Assembly: GCF_007677875.1 (NCBI RefSeq)
Contig: NZ_VEDO01000017.1
Coordinates: forward strand, 1 to 64,000
DNA length: 64,000 nucleotides
Direction of reading: 5' to 3'
Origin: Variovorax boronicumulans
Lineage (GTDB): Bacteria > Pseudomonadota > Gammaproteobacteria > Burkholderiales > Burkholderiaceae_C
Under the pieces are notes generated by a model, which saw only the letters and a list, made by a program, of their open reading frames with translations, was not told where the DNA came from and ran no database searches. Shown here in pieces: positions 40,781 through 48,378 of this stretch. The position numbers were made by a program, and so were the translations under genes. Numbering within the stretch: position 1 is the first letter of the stretch; every line of letters starts with the position of its first letter.

Positions 40781-41539
40781 ATGCAAGACCAGATACGCCG
40801 CCCCATCACGGTCTCCATCGTCAGCCACGGGCAATTGGGCTTGATCAGGCCCCTGCTCGAACAGTTGGAGCGCTTCTGTCTGCGGTCGATCGAAAAGGTC
40901 GTGCTGACGGTCAACGTCCCTGAGCCCGACTTGCTCGAGGGCTTCAACTCGTGCCTTCCCATCGAGCGCATCATCAACAGTCGTCCTCAGGGTTTCGGCG
41001 CGAACCACAACGCGGCGTTCGCACGCTGCGAAAGTGATTGGTTTCTGGTGCTCAACCCAGATATACGGCTGGCCGCGGATGTGCTGCGCGAATTGCTGCA
41101 GCGGGCAGCATTTCGCAGCGGCCTGCTGGCACCACGCATCTTGGAGCCTGGCAGGAATGCGCCCGAGCCACACCGCGCGCTGCTCACACCGCGCGAAATC
41201 CTGTGCCGGCACCGCGCCGACTACCGTGCCCCAGTGCGCCCGGCCTGGGTGCCCGGCATGTTCATGCTTCTCCGCGCCGACGCCTTCCGCGAGATCGCGG
41301 GATTCGATCGACGCTTTTATATGTACGGAGAAGACTTCGACCTGTGCGCGCGGCTGCAACTCGCAGGCTGGCGATTGCAGATCGTCGAACACTTGCACGT
41401 CGGACACGAGGCGCAGCGTGCAAGCCGCCGGGCCGGACGCCACCTGCTGTGGCACTTCACCAGCTTGGCCAGGGTATGGTGCTCGCAGACGTTCTGGAAG
41501 TACCGCGCACAATACCGCACTCGAGCGATGGCTGACTAG
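40781..41539 (+). CDS. GT2 glycosyltransferase, rhamnosyltransferase-like (WbbL type)
   Basis: The protein has 252 residues. GT-A features are ITVSIVSHGQ at the start, RPQGFGANHNAAF, the metal site DWFLVLNPDIRL, and the acceptor/base region MYGEDFDLCARLQLAGW. The WbbL family transfers dTDP-rhamnose to a lipid-linked sugar. The rmlBDAC genes at the far end of the locus supply that donor. It lies directly opposite the initiating transferase, consistent with adding the second sugar. Confidence 0.88.
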   Translation: MQDQIRRPITVSIVSHGQLGLIRPLLEQLERFCLRSIEKVVLTVNVPEPDLLEGFNSCLPIERIINSRPQGFGANHNAAFARCESDWFLVLNPDIRLAADVLRELLQRAAFRSGLLAPRILEPGRNAPEPHRALLTPREILCRHRADYRAPVRPAWVPGMFMLLRADAFREIAGFDRRFYMYGEDFDLCARLQLAGWRLQIVEHLHVGHEAQRASRRAGRHLLWHFTSLARVWCSQTFWKYRAQYRTRAMAD

Positions 41540-41606
41540 CGCCGCCGGCGAGCGGCTCTGTTTTGCCTGTGCGTGTTCGCCCATTTCCCATTTGTTGGTT
41601 TCGAAT

Positions 41607-42635
41607 ATGCCCCGATTCACGATGTTCCTGTCTGTTGTTTACGTGGTGCGCAACCAAAGCGCACAACTGCAACAGTCGCTGCAGCGCGCATCGCAGCTGC
41701 TACAGGAGTTGACACGCGACCACGAGTTGATCGTGGTGGACAACGCGTCAACCGACGACAGCGTCGCGGTGCTGCAGCAACTAACCTCCGCTTCAGGGCT
41801 GCCCAATCTGCAGGTCTACACGCTGACGAAAATGGTTTCTGAAGATGCCGCCAGCTGGGTCGGCATCGAAAGCGCACTAGGCGACTATGTGGCGGTGATC
41901 GATCCACTGGTGGAGGATCTTGCGTTTCTTCCCCAGATGTTGGGCGAGGCGACAACGGGGGTAGACGTGGTGTTCGCCAGCAATGAGCAGCAGCCATCCC
42001 CGTCCGTCCTTTACAGGGCAGGCCGCAAGGTCTTCGACCTGCTGTATTTCAGATTTCACGGCATTCGCCTCGGGGATGAGGCCCCACGCGACCGCGTGCT
42101 GAGCCGAACGGTAGTCAACTTCATCCAGCAGCACCCTCAGCCGAGCCTGGCCTACAGACATCTCCCTGCCACTGCGGGGTTCTCTCGACAGACAGTAACT
42201 TTCAGTTCCGAGCCGATCGGCCAGCGCACGGAACACTTGGCCGAAAGCCTAGACCGTGGCATGCGCTTGCTGGTCTCCACAACACGAGCCCCGCTGCGCT
42301 TGGTCACTGGTCTGTCTTTGTTCGGTGCTGCCGCGAATGTGGTGTATTCGCTCTATGTGTTGTGCATAGCGGCATTCAAAACGAATGTGGCGCCCGGCTG
42401 GATCAGCCTGTCGCTCCAGCAGTCGGGCATGTTTTTCCTGATTTCACTGGTGTTGCTGGTGCTGGGCGAATACATCCTGCAGATGGCGAGCCTTTCCAAT
42501 GAAGGGGCGACATACCACGTTGCACGGGAGTTCACGAGCGCACGCATGACGCACCGCGAGAAGCTCAACATCGAAGACACCGCGTTGTCCCGACCTGAAA
42601 GCCCGGAAACTCTCCGTCGCAGCGGCACCGCATGA
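41607..42635 (+). CDS. GT2-like membrane glycosyltransferase with unusual metal site
   Basis: The protein has 342 residues. The N-terminal GT-A domain has LSVVYVVRNQSAQL and LIVVDNASTDDSVAVL, but where a D-x-D is expected it reads VAVIDPLVEDLAF. Two strong membrane helices lie near the C terminus (SLFGAAANVVYSLYVLCIA and FFLISLVLLVLGEYIL). The layout is that of GtrB/DPM-like enzymes that make polyprenyl-phosphate sugars. The altered metal site leaves activity uncertain. The start at 41607 is the first ATG giving the domain. It overlaps the next gene by four bases. Confidence 0.8.
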   Translation: MPRFTMFLSVVYVVRNQSAQLQQSLQRASQLLQELTRDHELIVVDNASTDDSVAVLQQLTSASGLPNLQVYTLTKMVSEDAASWVGIESALGDYVAVIDPLVEDLAFLPQMLGEATTGVDVVFASNEQQPSPSVLYRAGRKVFDLLYFRFHGIRLGDEAPRDRVLSRTVVNFIQQHPQPSLAYRHLPATAGFSRQTVTFSSEPIGQRTEHLAESLDRGMRLLVSTTRAPLRLVTGLSLFGAAANVVYSLYVLCIAAFKTNVAPGWISLSLQQSGMFFLISLVLLVLGEYILQMASLSNEGATYHVAREFTSARMTHREKLNIEDTALSRPESPETLRRSGTA

Positions 42636-43768
42636 CGCAGCGCTCCGAAGTGGATGACGCGCTGGTGATCGGTGGCGGCTTCTATGGCGCCGCGATCGCC
42701 ATCTACCTCGCGAGGTCGCGCGGACTGCGCCGCATTACGCTGCTGGAGAGGGAATCCGCACTGCTGACGCGCGCGTCCTACAACAACCAAGCGCGGGTGC
42801 ACAATGGCTACCACTATCCGCGCAGCTTCACCACGGCCTTCCGCAGTCGGGTCAACTTACCGAAGTTCGTCCATGACTGGCCGCGGGCCGTTCACCAGGA
42901 CTTCACAAAGCTATACGCCATCGCACGGCGCCACTCCAAGGTGACGCCGAAGCAGTTCCAGAGGTTTTGCGAAGAAATCGGAGCCGACCTCCAACCAGCG
43001 CCGGGGCAGTTGGCGGCGCTGTTCGAGCCACGGCTAGTCGCGGCAGTCTACATGGTGCAGGAGTATGCGTTCGACGCCACCACGCTGGCGTCCTGGGCCA
43101 TTGACGAGTTGCACGCGTGCGGTGTGAAGGTTCACCTTGGCACGACGGCCGAGGCAGTGGAGCCAACGGACGGACACTTTGCCGTGCAGGCCAATCAAGT
43201 CGGAGCAGGGCCTGTCAAGCACAGCAGCCGCTTTGTGTTCAACTGCACCTACAGCGGGCTCAACCAGTTGCGTGGCCCCGCGTGCACGATCCGCGCGGGC
43301 CTGAAGCACGAAATCAGTGAAATGGCGCTGGTCGAAGCGCCGGCTATGCTGCGCAATGTCGGAATCACGGTGATGGACGGGCCGTTCTTCTCCATGATGC
43401 CGTTTCCCTCACGTGGCCTGCACACGCTATCGCATGTGCGCTACACGCCGCATGCCAGCTGGATCGACAACCCGGGGACTACGCCCTACCAAGTGCTAGC
43501 AAGGTACCCTCGGCACAGCCGTTACGAACGCATGCTGCGCGATGCTGCCCGCTACCTGCCCGCCTTGTCAGCCACCCGGCAGGCTGACTCGCTGTTCGAG
43601 GTCAAGACCGTGCTGACCAAAAACGAAGGCGATGACGGCCGCCCTATCCTTTTCGAGCACAGCCCGCAGTTTCCCGGCTTCTATTCCGTGCTCGGCGGCA
43701 AGATCGACAACATCTACGACATCTACGAAAAGCTCGATGCAGAGCGTTTCTCCATTCCACAGCCCTGA
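42632..43768 (+). CDS. FAD-dependent oxidoreductase (DAO family)
   Basis: The protein has 378 residues. The FAD-binding Rossmann motif DDALVIGGGFYGAAIAIYLA is at residues 8-27, and a second FAD contact, FVFNCTYSGLNQL, lies near residue 195. It is related to glycine-oxidase-like amine/alcohol oxidoreductases. The RVHNGYHYPRS segment after the first domain is distinctive and typical of members found in glycan clusters. Translational coupling on both sides (4-bp overlap before, 3-bp gap after) places it in a cassette with an epimerase-like protein and a TIM-barrel isomerase. It may oxidise a sugar or alditol precursor. Confidence 0.82.
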   Translation: MTQRSEVDDALVIGGGFYGAAIAIYLARSRGLRRITLLERESALLTRASYNNQARVHNGYHYPRSFTTAFRSRVNLPKFVHDWPRAVHQDFTKLYAIARRHSKVTPKQFQRFCEEIGADLQPAPGQLAALFEPRLVAAVYMVQEYAFDATTLASWAIDELHACGVKVHLGTTAEAVEPTDGHFAVQANQVGAGPVKHSSRFVFNCTYSGLNQLRGPACTIRAGLKHEISEMALVEAPAMLRNVGITVMDGPFFSMMPFPSRGLHTLSHVRYTPHASWIDNPGTTPYQVLARYPRHSRYERMLRDAARYLPALSATRQADSLFEVKTVLTKNEGDDGRPILFEHSPQFPGFYSVLGGKIDNIYDIYEKLDAERFSIPQP

Positions 43769-43771
43769 ACC

Positions 43772-44575
43772 ATGACCAATGCACTCATCGGCCATTCCGG
43801 CTTCGTCGGCTCCACACTGCTGCGGCAGACACGTTTCGACGCGCTGTACCGCTCCACGAACATCCAGGACATTGCGGGCAAGTCCTTCGACCGGATCATT
43901 TGCGCCGGTGCGCCCGCGCAGAAGTGGTTGGCCAATCGCAACCCGGAGCAGGACCGCGCGAGCATTGAAGCTCTAATCGGCCACCTGCGCGCCACGCAGT
44001 GCCGCAGCTTTGTGCTGATCAGCACTGTCGATGTTTTTGGTAGGCCTATTGACGTGGATGAACAAAGCCCGGTGGAGGAGGAAGGCCTGCACGCCTACGG
44101 CCTGCACCGGCGCATGCTCGAAAAGTTTGTGCAGCAGCACTTTGAACACCACCTGATCGTCCGACTACCTGGGCTTGTGGGGCCAGGTCTCAAGAAGAAC
44201 ATCATCTTCGACCTCTTGCACCACAACAACCTGCAGGCTATCGACAGCAGGGCCGTGTTCCAGTTCTATCCCATGGTCAACCTATGGCCGGACATCGAGG
44301 TAGCGCTAGCCTCAGGCATCGAGTTGCTACACCTGACGGCCGAACCCATCAGCGTGGCCGACGTCGCGCTGCAGGGCTTCGGGATTCAGTTAGAGCCGCT
44401 CTCTGCGGGCACTCCGGCCCGATACGACATGCGCACGCTGCACGCGCCACCTGGCCCTCATGGTTTGCAGCACTACCAGTACAGCGCCCGAGAAACAATC
44501 CAGGCCGTGCGCGCCTATGCCCAGTCCCAGCCCGTCGCAACCCAATCTCACGTGACCGGAGGCTCCACCCCGTGA
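43772..44575 (+). CDS. NAD(P)-dependent epimerase/dehydratase-like protein
   Basis: The protein has 267 residues. An extended-SDR nucleotide fold is indicated by IGHSGFVGSTLL (G-x2-G-F-x-G), the STVDVF segment of the catalytic Ser/Thr, and RLPGLVGPG. The catalytic Tyr motif reads YGLHR, with Arg in place of the expected Lys, so chemistry may be impaired or altered. It probably acts on a nucleotide-linked or free sugar in the same cassette as the FAD protein and isomerase. Its stop overlaps the next start (GTGA). Confidence 0.78.
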   Translation: MTNALIGHSGFVGSTLLRQTRFDALYRSTNIQDIAGKSFDRIICAGAPAQKWLANRNPEQDRASIEALIGHLRATQCRSFVLISTVDVFGRPIDVDEQSPVEEEGLHAYGLHRRMLEKFVQQHFEHHLIVRLPGLVGPGLKKNIIFDLLHHNNLQAIDSRAVFQFYPMVNLWPDIEVALASGIELLHLTAEPISVADVALQGFGIQLEPLSAGTPARYDMRTLHAPPGPHGLQHYQYSARETIQAVRAYAQSQPVATQSHVTGGSTP

Positions 44576-45405
44576 GGCTGTCGTTCTCAAACATCGCCTG
44601 GGACGTCGCGGAGGACGAAGAAGTGGCCGCACTGCTGCGCCGCTACGGCGTGGACGCCATCGACATCGCGCCCGGAAAGTACTTCTCAGATCCGGCACGG
44701 GCGGACAGCCAGGGCATGCACCGTGTAAAGTCATGGTGGTCCGACCGCGGCATCAGCATCGTCGGCATGCAGGCACTGCTGTTCGGCACCACGGGATTAA
44801 ACGTCTTCGGTGACGAGAATAGCCGGCAGGCACTGCTGGCGCACTTGTCGTCCATCTGTCGCATCGGCGCTGGTGTGGGCGCGACCCGGCTGGTGTTTGG
44901 TTCACCGCGCAACCGCGACCGCGCGGGCTTGCCGGACGACCAGGTGCATGAGATCGCAACCGATTTCTTCCGCAAGCTGGGGGACATCGCAATCGAGCAC
45001 GGCGTGATGGTCTGCCTGGAACCCAATCCGACCCACTACGGTGCCAACTTCATGGTCGACAGTGCGGAGACGGCGCGCGTGGTGCAAGCCGTCGCGCATT
45101 CCGCCATCCGCATGCAGTTCGATAGCGGCGCCATCCTGCTGAACGGCGAGGAAGCGCACGACGTTCTCGGCCGGCACCACGCGCTCGTTGGTCATGTCCA
45201 TGCCAGCGATCCAGACCTAGTGCCGCTAGGCGACCACGGCGCGGACCATCGTCATATCGGGGATACGCTTGCACGGTTCCTGCCCGGGCACTTGGTCACC
45301 ATCGAAATGGTGGCCTCGCGGGACGAGCCTCACCTGGCCGCCATGGAGCGCGCCCTAATCTACGCCCGCAGTTCCTACGGCCCGGTGGCTGGCTCCAGCG
45401 CATGA
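44572..45405 (+). CDS. Sugar phosphate isomerase/epimerase family (AP-endonuclease-2-like TIM barrel)
   Basis: The protein has 277 residues. It shows a xylose-isomerase-like barrel with metal-site residues in CLEPNPTHYG, QFDSGAI, GHVHASDP, and TIEMVA. The GTG at 44572, overlapping the previous stop, gives a proper barrel start (MRLSFSNIAW). Members isomerise or epimerise ketoses, inositols and sugar phosphates. Embedded in a glycan cassette, it likely produces the precursor of an unusual sugar. It overlaps the next gene by four bases (ATGA). Confidence 0.82.
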   Translation: MRLSFSNIAWDVAEDEEVAALLRRYGVDAIDIAPGKYFSDPARADSQGMHRVKSWWSDRGISIVGMQALLFGTTGLNVFGDENSRQALLAHLSSICRIGAGVGATRLVFGSPRNRDRAGLPDDQVHEIATDFFRKLGDIAIEHGVMVCLEPNPTHYGANFMVDSAETARVVQAVAHSAIRMQFDSGAILLNGEEAHDVLGRHHALVGHVHASDPDLVPLGDHGADHRHIGDTLARFLPGHLVTIEMVASRDEPHLAAMERALIYARSSYGPVAGSSA

Positions 45406-45758
45406 AGTGGTTCATCCTGTTGGCGGGCATCGCCACCAACGCAGCCGCCAGCGTGCTCATCAAGATCGCCACGTTGCCGCCTCGGCGTGTGCCGTCCCCT
45501 TCAGCGCCGATGGAGGCGTTTGCTAACTGGCCCTTCTTGCTGGGACTCGGTTTGTATGGGTGCGCCTTTTTGCTTTACACCGCCGCCCTGGCCCGCCTGC
45601 CGCTCAACGTCGCGCATCCCATCCTGACCTGCGGCGCCGTCGCGGCTGTCGCGCTGTGTTCCCGTTTTGTTTTTCACGAGTCTTTCCACTGGACGAATTC
45701 GCTGGGCATTGCGCTTGTCGTTGCCGGCGTCGCGCTGATCACGGCTCGTGCTGCCTGA
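45402..45758 (+). CDS. Small four-helix membrane protein, EamA/SMR-like (possible lipid-linked sugar flippase)
   Basis: The protein has 118 residues and four membrane helices (ILLAGIATNAAASVLIKIA, LLGLGLYGCAFLLYTAALA, PILTCGAVAAVALCSRFVF, GIALVVAGVALIT). This is the architecture of half-size EamA/SMR proteins such as ArnE/ArnF, which flip undecaprenyl-phosphate sugars. Its place between sugar-modifying enzymes and glycosyltransferases supports that role, but no experimental relative is identifiable by eye. Confidence 0.75.
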   Translation: MKWFILLAGIATNAAASVLIKIATLPPRRVPSPSAPMEAFANWPFLLGLGLYGCAFLLYTAALARLPLNVAHPILTCGAVAAVALCSRFVFHESFHWTNSLGIALVVAGVALITARAA

Positions 45759-45762
45759 TCCC

Positions 45763-46575
45763 ATGAGTACACCCACTCCTGCTGACCGCCACACTTGGCA
45801 AGTTCCCCTCTCCGAAACCCTGCTGTGGCAGGGTCGCCGGCACCCTTGGTGCGTCGTCATTCCCGTCATCAACGAGGGGGAACGCATCCAGCGTCTGCTT
45901 GCACGCATGGCGCAACTGCGCATTGCCGACATCGCCGACATCGTCATCGTTGACGGCGGGAGCACGGACAGTTCCCTCGAGTTGCCTGCGCTGGAGGCCC
46001 AAGGCGTGCGCGGCCTGCTGCTCAAACGCGGCCCCGGCAAGCTCAGCGCCCAGTTGCGCTGCGCCTACGCCTTTGCGCTTGATCAAGGCTATGAGGGCAT
46101 CGTCACGATCGATGGAAACGACAAAGACGACCCGGAAGCCATTCCGCGCTTTATCGACGCCTTGCGTGATGGGGTAGATTTTGTGCAGGCGTCGCGTTTT
46201 ATTGCGGGAGGGATTGCGGAAAATACGCCGCCGCTGCGAGATCTGGCTATCCGGCTGATTCATGCGCCGGCACTTTCCCTCAGTTCTGGATTCCGTTGGA
46301 CAGATACAACCCAGGGGTTCCGGGCGTACAGTAGACGGCTATTGCTGAGCCCTGGCCTAGCTTTGTTCCGTGAAGTTTTCTTGGAATATGAACTGCTAGC
46401 CTACTTATCACATCGCAGTCCACGGCTAGGCTTTAAGTGCGTGGAGTTGGCAACAACCCGACGCTATCCGCCTGGCGAAGTCCCTACCAAAATCAGCGCA
46501 TTCAGAGGAAATATAAAGGTCCTAAAGACCCTGGTATTGGCTTGCACAGGGAGCTATAACCCGCCAAAGAAATGA
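45763..46575 (+). CDS. GT2 glycosyltransferase, DPM1/GtrB-like
   Basis: The protein has 270 residues. GT-A motifs are WCVVIPVINEGERI, VIVDGGSTDSSLEL, the metal site GIVTIDGNDKDDPEAI (the D-x2-D-D-P of polyprenyl-phosphate sugar synthases), and TQGFRAYSRRLL. It has no membrane helices, unlike the enzyme at 41607. It probably transfers a sugar from a nucleotide donor to undecaprenyl phosphate. ATG at 45763 is preferred to a GTG at 45748. G+C falls clearly in its last third, marking the edge of a foreign segment. It overlaps the next gene by four bases. Confidence 0.85.
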   Translation: MSTPTPADRHTWQVPLSETLLWQGRRHPWCVVIPVINEGERIQRLLARMAQLRIADIADIVIVDGGSTDSSLELPALEAQGVRGLLLKRGPGKLSAQLRCAYAFALDQGYEGIVTIDGNDKDDPEAIPRFIDALRDGVDFVQASRFIAGGIAENTPPLRDLAIRLIHAPALSLSSGFRWTDTTQGFRAYSRRLLLSPGLALFREVFLEYELLAYLSHRSPRLGFKCVELATTRRYPPGEVPTKISAFRGNIKVLKTLVLACTGSYNPPKK

Positions 46576-47912
46576 AGAAAGAAAAGCTATTTACGCCACT
46601 CTTTACGTTGGCGTTATTTATTTTCAGCCTCTACACCTTTTACCCTGGATGGATGAGCGAAGACTCATTCTCCCAATATCTTGATGCCAAGAATGGGATC
46701 TACCATGATTGGCACCCCGTCACGCTGGCTTGGTGGTGGAGAATTCTGCTTCCCATATCGAATGGACCACAGGTCCTTTTGATTCAAAATCTACTCGCAT
46801 ACTGGATCGGATGGTATCTTCTGACGCGTCGATGTGAGAATTCCTCTGGAAAACTGGCAGCTTTTCTTCCTGTGTTCGGACTCTGGCCCGGCGTTTTCTT
46901 TCCACTAGGCCATATTTGGAAGGACATTTTTTTCACGACACATGTCTTCTTGTCTTGGGCGATCATTTTTTCCGCCGCAGAAGGTCGCCGTCTTAACTGG
47001 ATTGAGCGCATCACGATATTATTTTCGCTCGCGCTTGCAGTTGGAGCAAAACCAAATGGCATGGTTGTACTTCCTTTTATTTCATACTATTGGATTTCGA
47101 AAGAAAACAGAACTTCCGGGACCGGAAAATGGCATAGATTTTCCGCAGTTTTTGGGCTGACTCTCATCATTGCATCAATACCTCAGGCCATCAATTCAAC
47201 ACTTGAAATCCGCCACCGCGCACCAACACAATACATTCAGACCCATGACTTGCTTGCCATTTCCGTGGCGACCAATCAAGTAATTTTCCCGACCTACATT
47301 CGAGAGAAGATCGGTGACAACCCTACGGCACTTCGGCCGCTCTACGAAGCTGCCAGCAACAACCGGCTTTTCTACAGCACAGAAATAGATTCGGTCTTTA
47401 CAACCGATGAAAACAAGCTGCAACAGCTGAGAAATTTATGGATCGATTCTATAGTCGATCATCCGGCAATCTATCTTCAACATCGCTGGAATGTGTTGAT
47501 GTCGCTTCTCCGTGTAGGCGAGCACTATACAGCTTATGTAGTGGACCCAAAGCCCGAAGCAAATCGAGCCGGCGTCCCCTTCAGGCCTACCATTGTCCGA
47601 GATGCGTTATGGTCGTCACTCGTTTCTACGCCCTGGATGTATTACCCCTGGGTATATGGGTTTGCTCTTGCCGGTGGCTGGATTTTCCTGCTCCTGATCC
47701 GTCAATGGCAGACACCCGCCACACTGATATCTCTTAGTGCCTTTGCATTTTTCGCGCCTCATTTTTTCATAGCGCCCGCATCTGACTATAGATATTTGCA
47801 CTATGCCATTCTGTGCACTTTGATAATAGTTGCACTGTCCGCCTCAGCCGCACTTTCAAAGATTAAAATAACGACGCAGAATCTGTCAAACCAAAAGCAC
47901 AAACTCAAATAG
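46572..47912 (+). CDS. Polytopic membrane protein, possible GT-C-type glycosyltransferase
   Basis: This 446-residue protein has around ten hydrophobic segments and a large non-membrane stretch (about 200-330). I recognise no family signature with certainty. An acidic loop after the first helix (YPGWMSEDSFSQYLDA) is where GT-C enzymes carry their catalytic Asp/Glu. Its base composition differs from its neighbours: 46621-46680 is 27/60 G+C and 47041-47100 is 21/60, against 43/60 in a housekeeping-like stretch. It is the last gene of the plus-strand arm and could be the periplasmic transferase of a lipid-linked sugar. Confidence 0.7.
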   Translation: MKKEKLFTPLFTLALFIFSLYTFYPGWMSEDSFSQYLDAKNGIYHDWHPVTLAWWWRILLPISNGPQVLLIQNLLAYWIGWYLLTRRCENSSGKLAAFLPVFGLWPGVFFPLGHIWKDIFFTTHVFLSWAIIFSAAEGRRLNWIERITILFSLALAVGAKPNGMVVLPFISYYWISKENRTSGTGKWHRFSAVFGLTLIIASIPQAINSTLEIRHRAPTQYIQTHDLLAISVATNQVIFPTYIREKIGDNPTALRPLYEAASNNRLFYSTEIDSVFTTDENKLQQLRNLWIDSIVDHPAIYLQHRWNVLMSLLRVGEHYTAYVVDPKPEANRAGVPFRPTIVRDALWSSLVSTPWMYYPWVYGFALAGGWIFLLLIRQWQTPATLISLSAFAFFAPHFFIAPASDYRYLHYAILCTLIIVALSASAALSKIKITTQNLSNQKHKLK

Positions 47913-48378
47913 CCAAACCAAATACTTCGCACCAAGCTAGGCCTATAGAATTTTCCGATCTCAACAAGCTAGGGAAGGTCTGCGCAATGCGCTTTAAGAT
48001 GTACTAGTGCCGAACCACCACGCAAATTCGCAGCGCCATCTCGTCTCAGGGGCGTAGCGACGCTGTCTTGGGCCGGTTTTCCGGCGATTGGGCTGTTTTT
48101 GGCCGCACTCATGCCTGCGCTCTCTTCAAATACTGCGGACCGATCCCAATGTACAGCCATCCGAACAAAGCGACCAAAATCGCCAACAACATTAAGCCCA
48201 AAACAGAATTAAACGAAAGTCGCGGCGACACAGAAAGCGCAATGCGGGACGAATACCCGATAAAAGCTTATGCATCTAGAATGCTCGATTTTCGTCGATT
48301 TCAACATTTTGAGAATAATGCGGCATGTGGCATCACGAGCTTTTCTGCCACATCGCACGGTTGGACGATTCGTCACTA
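47913..48378. other. 466-bp gene-free spacer between the convergent polysaccharide arms
   Basis: No convincing gene is present. The first part is AT-rich; from ~47975 to 48160 it is GC-richer, and the minus strand reads as an open 63-residue frame with alanine-rich, coding-like composition. From ~48160 the DNA is AT-rich again. This mosaic looks like debris of a mobile element or displaced gene, but I could not identify inverted repeats or a transposase motif. Short frames on either strand (for example 48068-48382) have no recognisable features. Confidence 0.5.
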
